Positions 52,223 to 59,597 of a stretch of DNA of 64,000 nucleotides are shown here, piece after piece (the stretch's first letter is position 1; each line of letters opens with the position of its first letter). The notes beneath the pieces were generated by a model that saw only the letters and a program-made list of their open reading frames with translations, did no database searches and was not told the origin of the DNA. A program made the translations under genes and the position numbers. Origin of the DNA: UBA877 sp034436335 (GTDB lineage Bacteria; Chloroflexota; Anaerolineae; Anaerolineales; Villigracilaceae); contig DAOTVO010000059.1 of assembly GCA_034436335.1 (NCBI GenBank), forward strand, positions 1-64,000, given 5' to 3'.

Positions 52223-53203
52223 CTATGCCTTGCCCAGCACCATCGCCAGCAGCGCCATGCGCACGTAGAGGCCGTATTCCATCTGGCGGAAGTAGGCGGC
52301 GCGGGGGTCTTCGTCGAAGGCGGGGTCAATTTCGCCGACCCGCGGCAGGGGATGCATGACGATCATGCGCTGTTTGGCGGCTTTCATCACTTCGGCGTTG
52401 ATCACGTAGGCGCCTTTGACCGATTCGTAGGCGGCCTCGTCGGCGAAGCGCTCCTTCTGGACGCGGGTGACGTAGAGGACGTCGGTCTCGGGCAGGCAGG
52501 CGTCGAGGGTGGTGTATTCGCTCTGTTCGACGCCCTTCTGGCTGAGTTCGTCTATCAGTTCGGGCGGCATGCGCAGGATGTCGGGCGAGACGTAGTTGAG
52601 TTTGACCTTGTAGAGCGACAGAAGCCGCGCCAGCGAGTGCACCGTGCGCCCGTGCTTCAGGTCGCCGAGCAGGGTGACGGTCAGGCCGTCAATGTGGCCG
52701 AGTTCTTCCTTGATGGTGAAGGCATCCAGCAGGGCCTGGGTGGGGTGTTCGCCGATGCCGTCGCCGGCGTTGATGACCGGCTTGTGGGCGGCTTTGGCCG
52801 CGATCGCCGCCGAGCCGACCTCCGGGTGGCGCAGGACGATGACGTCGGCGTAGCACTCCAGCGTGCGGACGGTATCGGGCAGGCTCTCGCCTTTGGCCAC
52901 CGAGGAGTAACGCACTTCGTTGATGGGGATGACGCTGCCGCCCAGCCGCTCCATGGCCGCGGTGAACGACGACGAGGTGCGGGTGGACGGTTCGTAGAAC
53001 AGGTTGGCGAGGATTTTGCCCTTCAGCAGGTCAAAGGTGCCGATGTGGTCCACCATGTCGTGCATTTCGTGCGCCACGCCGAAGATGTACTCCAGGTCGA
53101 GGCGGTCGAACTGCTTGACCGAGAGGATGTCCTTGCCGTACCAGGGGGCAGTCTTGTGGTCGCCGAGGGGCAGGTGGGTCATGGTGTGTTTGTTGATAGT
53201 CAT
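52223..53203 (-). CDS. pyrB: Aspartate carbamoyltransferase catalytic subunit
   Basis: 326 residues. Condenses carbamoyl phosphate with aspartate. 'LFYEPSTRTSSSFTAAMERLGG' binds carbamoyl phosphate; 'VINAGDGIGEHPTQALLDAFTI' and 'MHPLPRVGEIDPAFDEDPRAAYFRQ' bind aspartate. AGGAG six bases before ATG. No pyrI regulatory gene nearby. It heads the block pyrB-pyrFE-pyrD, 54 bp before pyrFE, a gap filled by the ACCGTCC repeat. Confidence 0.97.
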   Translation of the reverse strand: MTINKHTMTHLPLGDHKTAPWYGKDILSVKQFDRLDLEYIFGVAHEMHDMVDHIGTFDLLKGKILANLFYEPSTRTSSSFTAAMERLGGSVIPINEVRYSSVAKGESLPDTVRTLECYADVIVLRHPEVGSAAIAAKAAHKPVINAGDGIGEHPTQALLDAFTIKEELGHIDGLTVTLLGDLKHGRTVHSLARLLSLYKVKLNYVSPDILRMPPELIDELSQKGVEQSEYTTLDACLPETDVLYVTRVQKERFADEAAYESVKGAYVINAEVMKAAKQRMIVMHPLPRVGEIDPAFDEDPRAAYFRQMEYGLYVRMALLAMVLGKA

Positions 53204-53212
53204 AAGAGTCTC

Positions 53213-53290
53213 CTAGTTGGTTGGTCTGATAGTGGGATAGTCAGATAGTCGGATAGTCTGATAGTTTTAATAGTCGGATAGTCAAGTCGT
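53213..53290. repeat. GATAGTC-type simple repeats upstream of pyrB
   Basis: About seven imperfect copies of an 8-10-base unit (GGATAGTC / GATAGTCA / CTGATAGT). The same composition is found in the cobalamin riboswitch arm (38765-38843), upstream of valS (4530-4590) and upstream of pyrC (55990-56040). Confidence 0.9.
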
Positions 53291-53309
53291 CGAGTGGTTT
53301 GGCGGGGTG

Positions 53310-53338
53310 TTGCCAAAAGGCACACAAAAGGATATAAT
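53310..53338 (+). promoter_or_regulatory. Promoter for leaderless toxin-antitoxin mRNA
   Basis: TTGCCA (53310-53315), 17 bases, TATAAT (53333-53338). The GTG at 53345 starts six bases after the -10, the same geometry as the kinase gene at 47558. Confidence 0.65.
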
Positions 53339-53344
53339 TTGAGT

Positions 53345-53626
53345 GTGAAGACCTTTTTGTGGAACGAGGAAAAGAATGCGCTGCTGAAAGCCCAGCGGCA
53401 AGTCTCGTTTGAGGAGATTGTCCTTCATATCGGGATGGGATTTCTGCTTGATGTGCTGGAGCATCCCCGCCCCGAAAAGTATGCCGGGCAAAAAATATTT
53501 GTGGTGCAGATGAATGAGTATGTTTATCTCGTTCCATTTGTCGAAACCGAAGGCGAAATTTTTCTCAAAACGATTATTCCGAGCCGCAAAGCGACCCGCA
53601 AGTACCTGAAAGGAAGGGCACAATGA
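53345..53626 (+). CDS. BrnT-like toxin of a type II toxin-antitoxin system
   Basis: 93 residues from GTG 53345, chosen because the -10 box leaves no room for an earlier start. 'FLWNEEKNALLKAQRQVSFEEIV' and 'LDVLEHPRPEKYAGQKIFVVQM' with 'YLVPFVETEGEIFLKTIIPSRKATRKYL' follow the BrnT-type ribonuclease fold. Followed by its antitoxin with an ATGA overlap (53623-53626). Toxin first is the usual brnTA order. Confidence 0.8.
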   Translation: MKTFLWNEEKNALLKAQRQVSFEEIVLHIGMGFLLDVLEHPRPEKYAGQKIFVVQMNEYVYLVPFVETEGEIFLKTIIPSRKATRKYLKGRAQ

Positions 53627-53898
53627 GCGACTTGAACCTCCAACCGGATGAACTCGAACTGCTGGCCTCCTACGAAAACGAGGAATGGCAGTCGGTGAAG
53701 AACGTCAAAGAGCAGGCGGCCCAGTACCAAGCCTATGCCCGCGCCGCTTTCCGCAAAGACAGGCGCGTCAACATCCGCATTTCCGAAAAAGACCTAATCG
53801 AACTGCAAAAACGCGCCCTGCGGGAGGGCATCCCATACCAGACCTTGATTGCCAGCATCCTGCACAAGTACGTGACCGGCGCGCTGACCGAGTCGTAG
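53623..53898 (+). CDS. CopG/BrnA-like antitoxin
   Basis: 91 residues. 'SYENEEWQSVKNVKEQAAQYQAYARAA' then the ribbon-helix-helix DNA-binding domain 'KDRRVNIRISEKDLIELQKRALREGIPYQTLIASILHKYV'. Such antitoxins neutralise the toxin and repress their own promoter. Its start overlaps the toxin stop and an intrinsic terminator follows. Confidence 0.85.
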   Translation: MSDLNLQPDELELLASYENEEWQSVKNVKEQAAQYQAYARAAFRKDRRVNIRISEKDLIELQKRALREGIPYQTLIASILHKYVTGALTES

Positions 53899-53922
53899 GC
53901 CGTTTGCCGATTCATACCACCG

Positions 53923-53948
53923 GCGCAGAGACCCCTCTGCGCTTTTTT
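53923..53948 (+). terminator. Terminator of toxin-antitoxin operon
   Basis: GCGCAGAG (53923-53930) pairs with CTCTGCGC (53935-53942), then six T. Confidence 0.88.
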
Positions 53949-53990
53949 GTTCCCCGGCGGTTTCATGACGCGGCTTGCAGAAGTTTCGAA

Positions 53991-54233
53991 AGAGTACGCA
54001 GCGAAATCATAGCGGCCAGGTTCTCTCTCCAGGGCAAAGTCCAGGTCTTCGGAATAGCGCGGCGCGGAAAACAGAAAACGCAGCGCCGTGCCGCCGTGGA
54101 AGGCAAGCGGAATCATCGCGCCGGCGCGCTGAAGCGCCAGCAAAATGCGCGCCTGCAGGTACTCGCGGGCCAAGTTGCGCGCCTGGAGGGGAGTGGCCGC
54201 GGTGCGGACAATGTCGGCAAGATGGTCTTTCAT
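53991..54233 (-). pseudogene. Truncated AbiEii-like nucleotidyltransferase toxin
   Basis: From ATG 54231-54233 the first ~80 residues contain 'LAREYLQARILLALQRAGA' and the AbiEii core 'IPLAFHGGTALRFLFSAPRYSEDLDFALE' with the G-G-T and D-L-D nucleotidyltransferase residues. After 'PGRYDFAAY' the family similarity ends. The frame continues into meaningless antisense of the toxin-antitoxin genes to 53733. About 200 residues are missing, so it is inactive. It overlaps the stop of AbiEi by four bases, the normal AbiE arrangement. Confidence 0.8.
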
Positions 54234-54871
54234 AGAGAGCGATACTCCTGCCTTTCCGCCTGCGCCAGCGCAGCAAGATTGCGGGCGGCGCGCCTCCACT
54301 TCGGCAAGCCGCTCCTCTCGGCCAGACGTTGCAACTCTTCCAGGTTCAGGCGTTCCAGGTTTTGCAAGCGCAGGGCACGCAGCGCCTCGAGCGTCTCTGC
54401 AGCGGGATACAGATGAATCAGGTCGAGGAGCGCCTTTTCTGGAGCGGCAAGGAAGGCCTGTCCTCCGTTGCCCAGGTCGGTCAGACGATAGCCGTAAAAC
54501 AGGGCCGCTTTGATGTGATGGAACTCGAAACGTCCCAATGGCGTGTCCCAGCAGGCCGGGCGGCCGGTCGTCACGCTGACGATGACGGGCGTGACCTCGG
54601 GAATCAAACCGTAGTAGGCCAGCGCCGACTGCGCGCTGACATACGAACCGCGCGCCATGCGGTTGGCTGCCAGGAAGGGATGCGGCTTGACCTTTTGATA
54701 AGGCGGGGCGAGCGTGTACAGACCTCGCCGCAACTGCCACACCTTGCCGGCCTGCACCCAGCGGGAGAGTTGACGACGCATGTCGCGCACGTCCACGTTG
54801 CCTGCCAGCAGCAGGGCGCTTTCGAAAATCGGCTCTTCGCCTGTCATCTTCAGCAAACTCTCGAATTCCAT
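54230..54871 (-). CDS. AbiEi-like antitoxin (type IV TA)
   Basis: 213 residues from ATG 54869-54871. N-terminal winged helix 'RRQLSRWVQAGKVWQLRRGLYTL' and 'FLAANRMARGSYVSAQSALAYYGLIPE', then the C-terminal helical domain 'APEKALLDLIHLYP'. AbiEi regulates and opposes the AbiEii toxin in this phage-resistance system. The toxin gene is truncated, so this gene is an orphan. It starts 27 bp after pyrC ends and lacks an own obvious promoter. Confidence 0.85.
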   Translation of the reverse strand: MEFESLLKMTGEEPIFESALLLAGNVDVRDMRRQLSRWVQAGKVWQLRRGLYTLAPPYQKVKPHPFLAANRMARGSYVSAQSALAYYGLIPEVTPVIVSVTTGRPACWDTPLGRFEFHHIKAALFYGYRLTDLGNGGQAFLAAPEKALLDLIHLYPAAETLEALRALRLQNLERLNLEELQRLAERSGLPKWRRAARNLAALAQAERQEYRSL

Positions 54872-54897
54872 GCGTTTAAGATACCATAATTGGCAAC

Positions 54898-56001
54898 TTA
54901 TTGCAACGATTTTTGAGAGCGGACGTTCTGACCGCTCCCCGGCGCGGCCAGAACCAGCCCTTCGCGGAACGCCTCGCGCCCGCGCAGGACGACTCGGGTC
55001 ACGCGACCCCGCACCTGCCAGCCCTCGAAGGGCGTCCAGCCGCACTTCGAGCGCAGGTCCACCGCCCGAATCTCCCAGCGGGCGTTCTCGTCCACCTCCA
55101 CCCAGGTTTCGGGCTGCTCGGGGAGATGGAATATCTTGCGAGGGTTGATGACGGACTTCTGAATGAGATGGTTAATGGTTAATCGTCCCTCGCCGATGGC
55201 CGTGAGGAGCAGGGGGAGCATCGTCTCCAGGCCGGGGAAACCGGGCGGCGGGGTCTCGCCGTCCTTTTCGGCCAGGGTGTGGGGGGCGTGGTCGGTGGCG
55301 AAGCAGTCAATCACGTCGAGGTTGTCCCACAAGGCGTTCACATCTTCCTGGCTGGCCAGGCGCGGGCGGACTTCAAATCTCCCCTCCCCCCCTCCCCCCT
55401 CTCCTTGTGGGAGAGGGGATGGGGGTGAGGGAGGAATGTCCTCTTTCGTCAAAAACAGATGATGCGGCGTGACCTCGCAGGTGACCTTCACGCCGCGCGC
55501 TTTGGCCTCCTTGATGATCAGGATTTCCTCCCGCAGCGAGACGTGGGCGATGTGGACGGGGCGGTCGAACATCTGCGCGCAGGCCAGGGCGGCGGCCATG
55601 CTGCGGCTCTCGGCGTGGACGACGATCGGGCCGGGGCCGCGCCACAGGCGGAAGTGTTCCAGCCAGAGGGTCATGTCGTCGAGGCGCAGTTCGCCGAAGG
55701 TCGAGTCGAGGTACATCTTCAGCCCGGCGGCGCGAGGGGCCAGGCGGGCGGCCTCGGCGGCGTTGGCGGGACCGGCGCCGAGGTACTGGGCGTAGTCGCA
55801 GCGGGCTTTCGTCCGCGCCGCTGCGAGCGCCAGGTCGAGGGTGGCGGCGTCGAAGATGGGCGGCTTGGTGTTCGGCATGGCCAGGACGGTCGTCACGCCG
55901 CCGGCCAACGCGGCCTGGGTGGCGCTGTCCCAGTCTTCCTTATGGGTCTGACCGGGTTCGCGCACGTGGACGTGGGGGTCGGTGAGTCCGGGGAGTCTCA
56001 T
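54898..56001 (-). CDS. pyrC: Dihydroorotase (CAD-like short form)
   Basis: 367 residues. Closes carbamoyl aspartate to dihydroorotate. Metal residues: HVHVREPG, the carboxylated Lys in 'AAGLKMYLD', His in 'IVVHAES' and 'HIAHVS', Asp in 'FATDHAPHT'. It begins directly at 'LPGLTDPHVH', as in the CAD-type short enzymes that lack the N-terminal beta sheet. The start codon and upstream sequence belong to the ATGAGACT-type repeat. A 'PPSPPSPLPQGEGGGGEG' loop is encoded by the GGGAGAGGGG repeat. Preceded by a promoter, leader peptide and attenuator. Confidence 0.95.
   Translation of the reverse strand: MRLPGLTDPHVHVREPGQTHKEDWDSATQAALAGGVTTVLAMPNTKPPIFDAATLDLALAAARTKARCDYAQYLGAGPANAAEAARLAPRAAGLKMYLDSTFGELRLDDMTLWLEHFRLWRGPGPIVVHAESRSMAAALACAQMFDRPVHIAHVSLREEILIIKEAKARGVKVTCEVTPHHLFLTKEDIPPSPPSPLPQGEGGGGEGRFEVRPRLASQEDVNALWDNLDVIDCFATDHAPHTLAEKDGETPPPGFPGLETMLPLLLTAIGEGRLTINHLIQKSVINPRKIFHLPEQPETWVEVDENARWEIRAVDLRSKCGWTPFEGWQVRGRVTRVVLRGREAFREGLVLAAPGSGQNVRSQKSLQ
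55378..55435 (-). repeat. In-frame copy of GGGAGAGGGG-type repeat inside pyrC
   Basis: Plus-strand bases 55407-55431 are identical to valS 5272-5296. Because pyrC runs on the minus strand, the same DNA is read in the opposite sense as a Pro/Ser-rich then Gly-rich loop between 'HHLFLTKEDI' and 'RFEVRPRLA'. Confidence 0.9.
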
Positions 56002-56078
56002 GGTCTGGAGTTTGATCGTCGGGAGTCTGATCGTCGCATAGTAGGACAGGTTTTTAGCCTGTCAGGCGGTCAACAGGC

Positions 56079-56106
56079 AAAAAAAGAGAGCCGAGAACGG
56101 CTCTCT
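56079..56106 (-). terminator. Attenuator terminator of pyrC
   Basis: AGAGAGCCG (56085-56093) and CGGCTCTCT (56098-56106) form a perfect nine-bp stem with a four-base loop, followed on the minus strand by seven T. The TAG of the leader peptide (56105-56107) lies at the base of the stem. Confidence 0.85.
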
Positions 56107-56176
56107 AGAAGGCGAATGAAAAAAGGAAACCGACCGGCTCGAAGAGAAAATCTCGCGTGTAGAGGAAGGTGACCAT
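56105..56176 (-). CDS. Leader peptide of the pyrC attenuator
   Basis: 23 residues, beginning MVTFLYTRDFLF and ending VGFLFSFAF; seven Phe. Its last codons cover a U-rich tract (GGTTTCCTTTTTTCATTC) and its stop touches the terminator stem. ATG is ten bases downstream of TATAAT, so the message is practically leaderless. Coupling of the ribosome to a polymerase slowed at the U-rich tract when UTP is low would prevent the hairpin, as in pyrBI of enterobacteria. Translation has not been shown. Confidence 0.6.
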   Translation of the reverse strand: MVTFLYTRDFLFEPVGFLFSFAF

Positions 56177-56186
56177 ATCGGGCGGA

Positions 56187-56214
56187 ATTATAGGCAGAGG
56201 GCAGGATTTGTCAA
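56187..56214 (-). promoter_or_regulatory. Consensus sigma-70-type promoter of pyrC
   Basis: On the minus strand TTGACA (plus 56209-56214), 16 bases, TATAAT (plus 56187-56192); both hexamers match the consensus completely. Confidence 0.9.
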
Positions 56215-56333
56215 GAGGCGCACAGAGTTTTGGTAGGTTTTGCCCGGGTTGTCATGGTCTCAAATTCTGCGAATGGCACGAATGAACCGTGCCATTCGCA
56301 TTACTTTCCAAAATGAGCGAGGAAGATGCCCGA
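56215..56333. other. Region between pyrC promoter and uracil permease stop
   Basis: About 120 bp. It contains a perfect 12-bp inverted repeat, GCGAATGGCACG (56269-56280) and CGTGCCATTCGC (56288-56299), that could end the permease transcript although the T-run is weak. Nothing else was recognised. Confidence 0.6.
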
Positions 56334-57716
56334 TTAGTCGTTGTTCTTGGGCTTGAAAACCAGGAACACCCCATTGAGCAAAATGCCCAGCACGGCGGCG
56401 GTGGCGATGGCCGGCCAGCCCTGCGGAAAAATGCCCTGCAAGAGCGGGATGGGCAAGAAACTATTGTAAGCAATATGCCCGCCCACCCCGACAATCAGGA
56501 TGACCGCGCCGATCGCCAGGTTCTTCGGGTCGAAGAGATTGACCTTCTCGGCGATCATCAGGGCGATGCCTTGCATGCCGATCACGCCAAAAAGATAGAT
56601 CGCCAACCCGCCGCTGACCGCGGTGGGGATGGACTGCACAATGCCGGCCAGGTGGCCGCTGAAGGACATCAAGATGGCAATTACGCCGGCGGCGATGAGC
56701 GAGACGCCGCTGTAATTGCGGGTGATGACCATCAAACTGTTGTTCTCGCCGTAGTTCGTCCCCGCTGCGCCGCCCAAGAGACCGTTGAGCATATCGCCGA
56801 TTCCGTCCAGAATCAGGTTGAAGCCGATGTGCTGGCTGAGGCCGTATTTCTCCTGCTTTAGTTCCTCGGCCAAGTGATCCACATAGAGGCTGATCTGAAA
56901 GAGGTGAGCCGTGCTTTCGGGGATCGTGGCGATGGCCATGATCGCAATGCTGATGATGGCCGTTGCGCTCAGCGACGAGGTAAATAAAGGCAAGGTAACG
57001 TGCGGTGCTACCAGCAGATTTGCCTGTGTGATGATCGAGAAATTGACCATGCCGAGCGCCGCAGCCACCACGTAGCCAACGATGGCGCCGAACAGCACCG
57101 GCAACATGCCGATAAATCCCTTCTTTTGTAGGTAGACCGAGAAGAGAATGGTGGAAAGGAGAGTCACGATGGCCACCAGCCACCACTTGAGGTCGCCGCC
57201 GGCGATTCCTCCCGCCAGGCCGCTGGACATATCGAGGGCGGCCTTGCCCAGGGCAAAGCCGATGACCGCGGCCACCGAGCCGGTCACGATGGGCGGTAAG
57301 ACGACGTCAATAACCTTCTTCCCGCCCGCAAAGCGGATGAGCAGGCCGACCAGCACGTTGATCAGGCCGGTGACCACAATGCCTGCTTGCGCCACGCGGA
57401 TGAGTTCATCCGAGGCCGGTTGGCCGAACGAGGCGTTGGTCACTGCCAGGATGGCCGCAATGTACGAGAACGATGAGCCGTAATAGAGCGGAATGAATTT
57501 GCCGATGCCCCAGCGCGAGAGCAGCAGGGCGACGATCGTCGCCAAGCCGGAGGCCAGCAGCACCGTGCTGACGTGGAACCCGACCAGCAGCGCCACCAGC
57601 ACAGTCGCCGGGAACATCGTCAGGGCGTGCTGGAAGCCCAACAGGACAATCTGCCCGAAGGGCGGCACATCGTTGGGCAGGTAGCCCAGCACTTTGGGTT
57701 TGGTTTCGAGGGACAT
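56334..57716 (-). CDS. uraA: Uracil/xanthine permease (NCS2 family)
   Basis: 460 residues, about 14 membrane helices. Strong ribosome site AAAGGAGG before ATG. 'GFQHALTMFPATVLVALLVGF', the NCS2 signature region 'STAHLFQISLYVDHLAEE' and 'NYGENNSLMVITRNYSG' match UraA-type nucleobase transporters that import uracil with protons. Its leader carries the same attenuator design as pyrC, consistent with pyrimidine control. Confidence 0.93.
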   Translation of the reverse strand: MSLETKPKVLGYLPNDVPPFGQIVLLGFQHALTMFPATVLVALLVGFHVSTVLLASGLATIVALLLSRWGIGKFIPLYYGSSFSYIAAILAVTNASFGQPASDELIRVAQAGIVVTGLINVLVGLLIRFAGGKKVIDVVLPPIVTGSVAAVIGFALGKAALDMSSGLAGGIAGGDLKWWLVAIVTLLSTILFSVYLQKKGFIGMLPVLFGAIVGYVVAAALGMVNFSIITQANLLVAPHVTLPLFTSSLSATAIISIAIMAIATIPESTAHLFQISLYVDHLAEELKQEKYGLSQHIGFNLILDGIGDMLNGLLGGAAGTNYGENNSLMVITRNYSGVSLIAAGVIAILMSFSGHLAGIVQSIPTAVSGGLAIYLFGVIGMQGIALMIAEKVNLFDPKNLAIGAVILIVGVGGHIAYNSFLPIPLLQGIFPQGWPAIATAAVLGILLNGVFLVFKPKNND

Positions 57717-57760
57717 TTTTTCCTCCTTTTGGGGTGAATTTGGCTTGCCTTTTCAATAGG

Positions 57761-57789
57761 CAAAAAAAGAGAGCCGATGACGGCTCTCT
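57761..57789 (-). terminator. Attenuator terminator of the uracil permease
   Basis: AGAGAGCCG (57768-57776) and CGGCTCTCT (57781-57789), loop ATGA on the plus strand, followed on the minus strand by seven T. The stem is identical to that of pyrC. Confidence 0.88.
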
Positions 57790-57855
57790 AAAAAAAAACA
57801 ATCCTGAGAGGAAGTGTTTTAGCGCAGGCGGTCGAAGAAAGCGTTGTTCAGACAT
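57787..57855 (-). other. Leader reading frame of the uracil permease attenuator
   Basis: ATG at 57853-57855 opens a frame MSEQRFLRPPALKHFLSGLFFF that reaches nine consecutive T (plus 57790-57798) and then the terminator stem. As written the frame passes through the hairpin and on into uraA. With one extra T it would stop at TAG exactly where the pyrC leader stops. ATG is eight bases after the -10, so it would be nearly leaderless. Confidence 0.5.
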
Positions 57856-57863
57856 TGCGCCCG

Positions 57864-57891
57864 ATTCTATGCAAAAAGGGGATTTTGTCAA
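57864..57891 (-). promoter_or_regulatory. Promoter of the uracil permease
   Basis: On the minus strand TTGACA (plus 57886-57891), 16 bases, TAGAAT (plus 57864-57869); same spacing as the pyrC promoter. Confidence 0.85.
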
Positions 57892-57932
57892 GAAGTTTGC
57901 GTTACAAAAAACATTCGTCTCTGTCCGTAATC

Positions 57933-58098
57933 GTAACTGTCTACCCAATGAGGCCGGGATGGTTAATCGCAGCAAAAGGCGCCAACTTTCTCCGCAGATT
58001 GCGCAGATTTACCCTGTGGGTACGATGTCGCCGATTTTTTCCAATCTGCGTGATCTGCGACATCTGGGGAGATTCCCAAGGCCAGGGTAGGCAGTTAC
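57933..58098 (+). repeat. 166-bp dispersed repeat, copy 3
   Basis: Ends GTAACTGTCTACCC and GGGTAGGCAGTTAC. Same internal blocks as copies 1 and 2. A TATAAT at 58112-58117 follows 14 bp after its end, so the repeat supplies the sequence upstream of the icd -10 box. Confidence 0.92.
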
Positions 58099-58174
58099 CC
58101 GCAATCATTGTTATAATCACCTCGCATTAGATTGTTTCTCAACTCCGTATTGCATAGTTGAAGGAGAAAATTTT

Positions 58175-59578
58175 ATGGTACCTGCTCAAGTCAAAGTCCC
58201 TGCCGGTGGGGAAAAGATTGTGATTCGAGACGGCAAATTGCAAGTTCCCGACCATCCCATCATCCCTTTTGTGGAGGGGGATGGCACCGGGCGCGACATC
58301 TGGCGCGCTTCGCAGCGCGTCTTCGACGCCGCGGTCGAGAAAGCCTACGGCGGCCGGCGCAAAATCCACTGGATGGAAGTCTATGCCGGTGAGAAGGCCT
58401 TCAAACTCCTCGGCACCTGGCTGCCGGATGAGACAACCGAGGCCTTCAAGGAATTCCTGGTGGGCATCAAAGGCCCGCTGACCACGCCCATCGGCGGCGG
58501 CATCCGCTCGCTGAACGTGGCGCTGCGCAAACTGCTCGACCTGTATGTCTGCCAGCGGCCGGTGCGCTACTTCCCCGGCGTGCCCTCGCCGGTGAAGCAC
58601 CCCGAATACGTGGACATGGTCATCTTCCGCGAGAACACCGAGGACATCTACACCGGCATCGAGTTCCAGTACGGCACGGAAGAGAATCGCCGCTTCAGGG
58701 CTTTGCTGCAAGAGACTTTCCCCAAAGAATTTGCCAAAATCCGCTTCCCGGAGACGGCCGCTTTCGGCGTCAAGCCCGTTTCGGTGGAGGGCACCGAGCG
58801 GCTGGCGCGCGCGGCCATCCGCTGGGCGCTGGCGAACAAGCGCAAGAGCGTCAACTTCGTCCACAAGGGCAACATTATGAAATTCACCGAGGGCGCCTTC
58901 AAGGACTGGGGCTACACGGTTGCCAAGCGCGAGTTCCGCAATGACATCGTCACCGAGCGCGAGAGTTGGATTTTGGGCAACAAGGAAGCCAACCCGGACC
59001 TGACGGTGGAGGCCAACGCCCGCATGATTGACCCCGGCTATGAGATGATGGCTCCCGATAAACAGGCCGAAATCCGCGCCGAGGTGGAGGCTGCCCTGGC
59101 CCTCTGGCCGACTCACGGCGACGGCAAATGGAAGTCCAAACTGCTCATCAAGGACTCGATTGCCGATGTGACCCTGCAATTCGTCCTCATCCGGCCGCGT
59201 GACTACGATGTGATCGCCACCCTTAACCTGAACGGCGACTATCTCTCCGACGCGCTGGCCGCGCAGGTGGGCGGGATCGGCATCGCCCCGGGCGCCAACA
59301 TCAACTACGAGACCGGTCACGCCATCTTCGAGGCCACCCACGGCACGGCGCCCAAGTACGCCGACCTGGACAAGGTCAACCCCGGCTCGGTCATCCTCTC
59401 CGGCGAGATGATGTTCCGCTACCTGGGCTGGACGGAGGCCGCCGACCTCATCATCAAGGGCATGGAGGGCGCCATCGCCGCCAAGACCGTCACCTACGAT
59501 TTCGCCCGCCTGATGGAAGACGCCCAAGAGGTCAAGTGCTCCGAGTTCGGTGAGGCGGTGATTCGGCACATGGGTTAA
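58175..59578 (+). CDS. icd: Isocitrate dehydrogenase (NADP-type)
   Basis: 467 residues, ATG 58175 preceded by GAAGGAG. Oxidises isocitrate to 2-oxoglutarate in the TCA cycle. 'FVEGDGTGRDIW', 'TPIGGGIRSLNVALRKLLDLYVCQRPVRYF' with the substrate Ser and Arg residues, 'DMVIFRENTEDIYTGIEF', 'NGDYLSDALAAQVGGIGIAPGANINYETGHAIFEATHGTAPKYA' with the NADP pocket. Length is slightly above the E. coli enzyme. Ends at a strong terminator. Confidence 0.96.
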   Translation: MVPAQVKVPAGGEKIVIRDGKLQVPDHPIIPFVEGDGTGRDIWRASQRVFDAAVEKAYGGRRKIHWMEVYAGEKAFKLLGTWLPDETTEAFKEFLVGIKGPLTTPIGGGIRSLNVALRKLLDLYVCQRPVRYFPGVPSPVKHPEYVDMVIFRENTEDIYTGIEFQYGTEENRRFRALLQETFPKEFAKIRFPETAAFGVKPVSVEGTERLARAAIRWALANKRKSVNFVHKGNIMKFTEGAFKDWGYTVAKREFRNDIVTERESWILGNKEANPDLTVEANARMIDPGYEMMAPDKQAEIRAEVEAALALWPTHGDGKWKSKLLIKDSIADVTLQFVLIRPRDYDVIATLNLNGDYLSDALAAQVGGIGIAPGANINYETGHAIFEATHGTAPKYADLDKVNPGSVILSGEMMFRYLGWTEAADLIIKGMEGAIAAKTVTYDFARLMEDAQEVKCSEFGEAVIRHMG

Positions 59579-59597
59579 AGCGTTTTGCTTCAAAGTC

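Noticed and set aside
53213..53290. Regular repeats that might suggest a CRISPR array
   Set aside because: Units are 8-10 bases with no unique spacers and no cas genes in the window.
57406..57852. Continuation of the uracil-permease leader frame through the attenuator into the permease
   Set aside because: After the hairpin it is simply out of frame with uraA, which has its own strong ribosome site and full-length family match.
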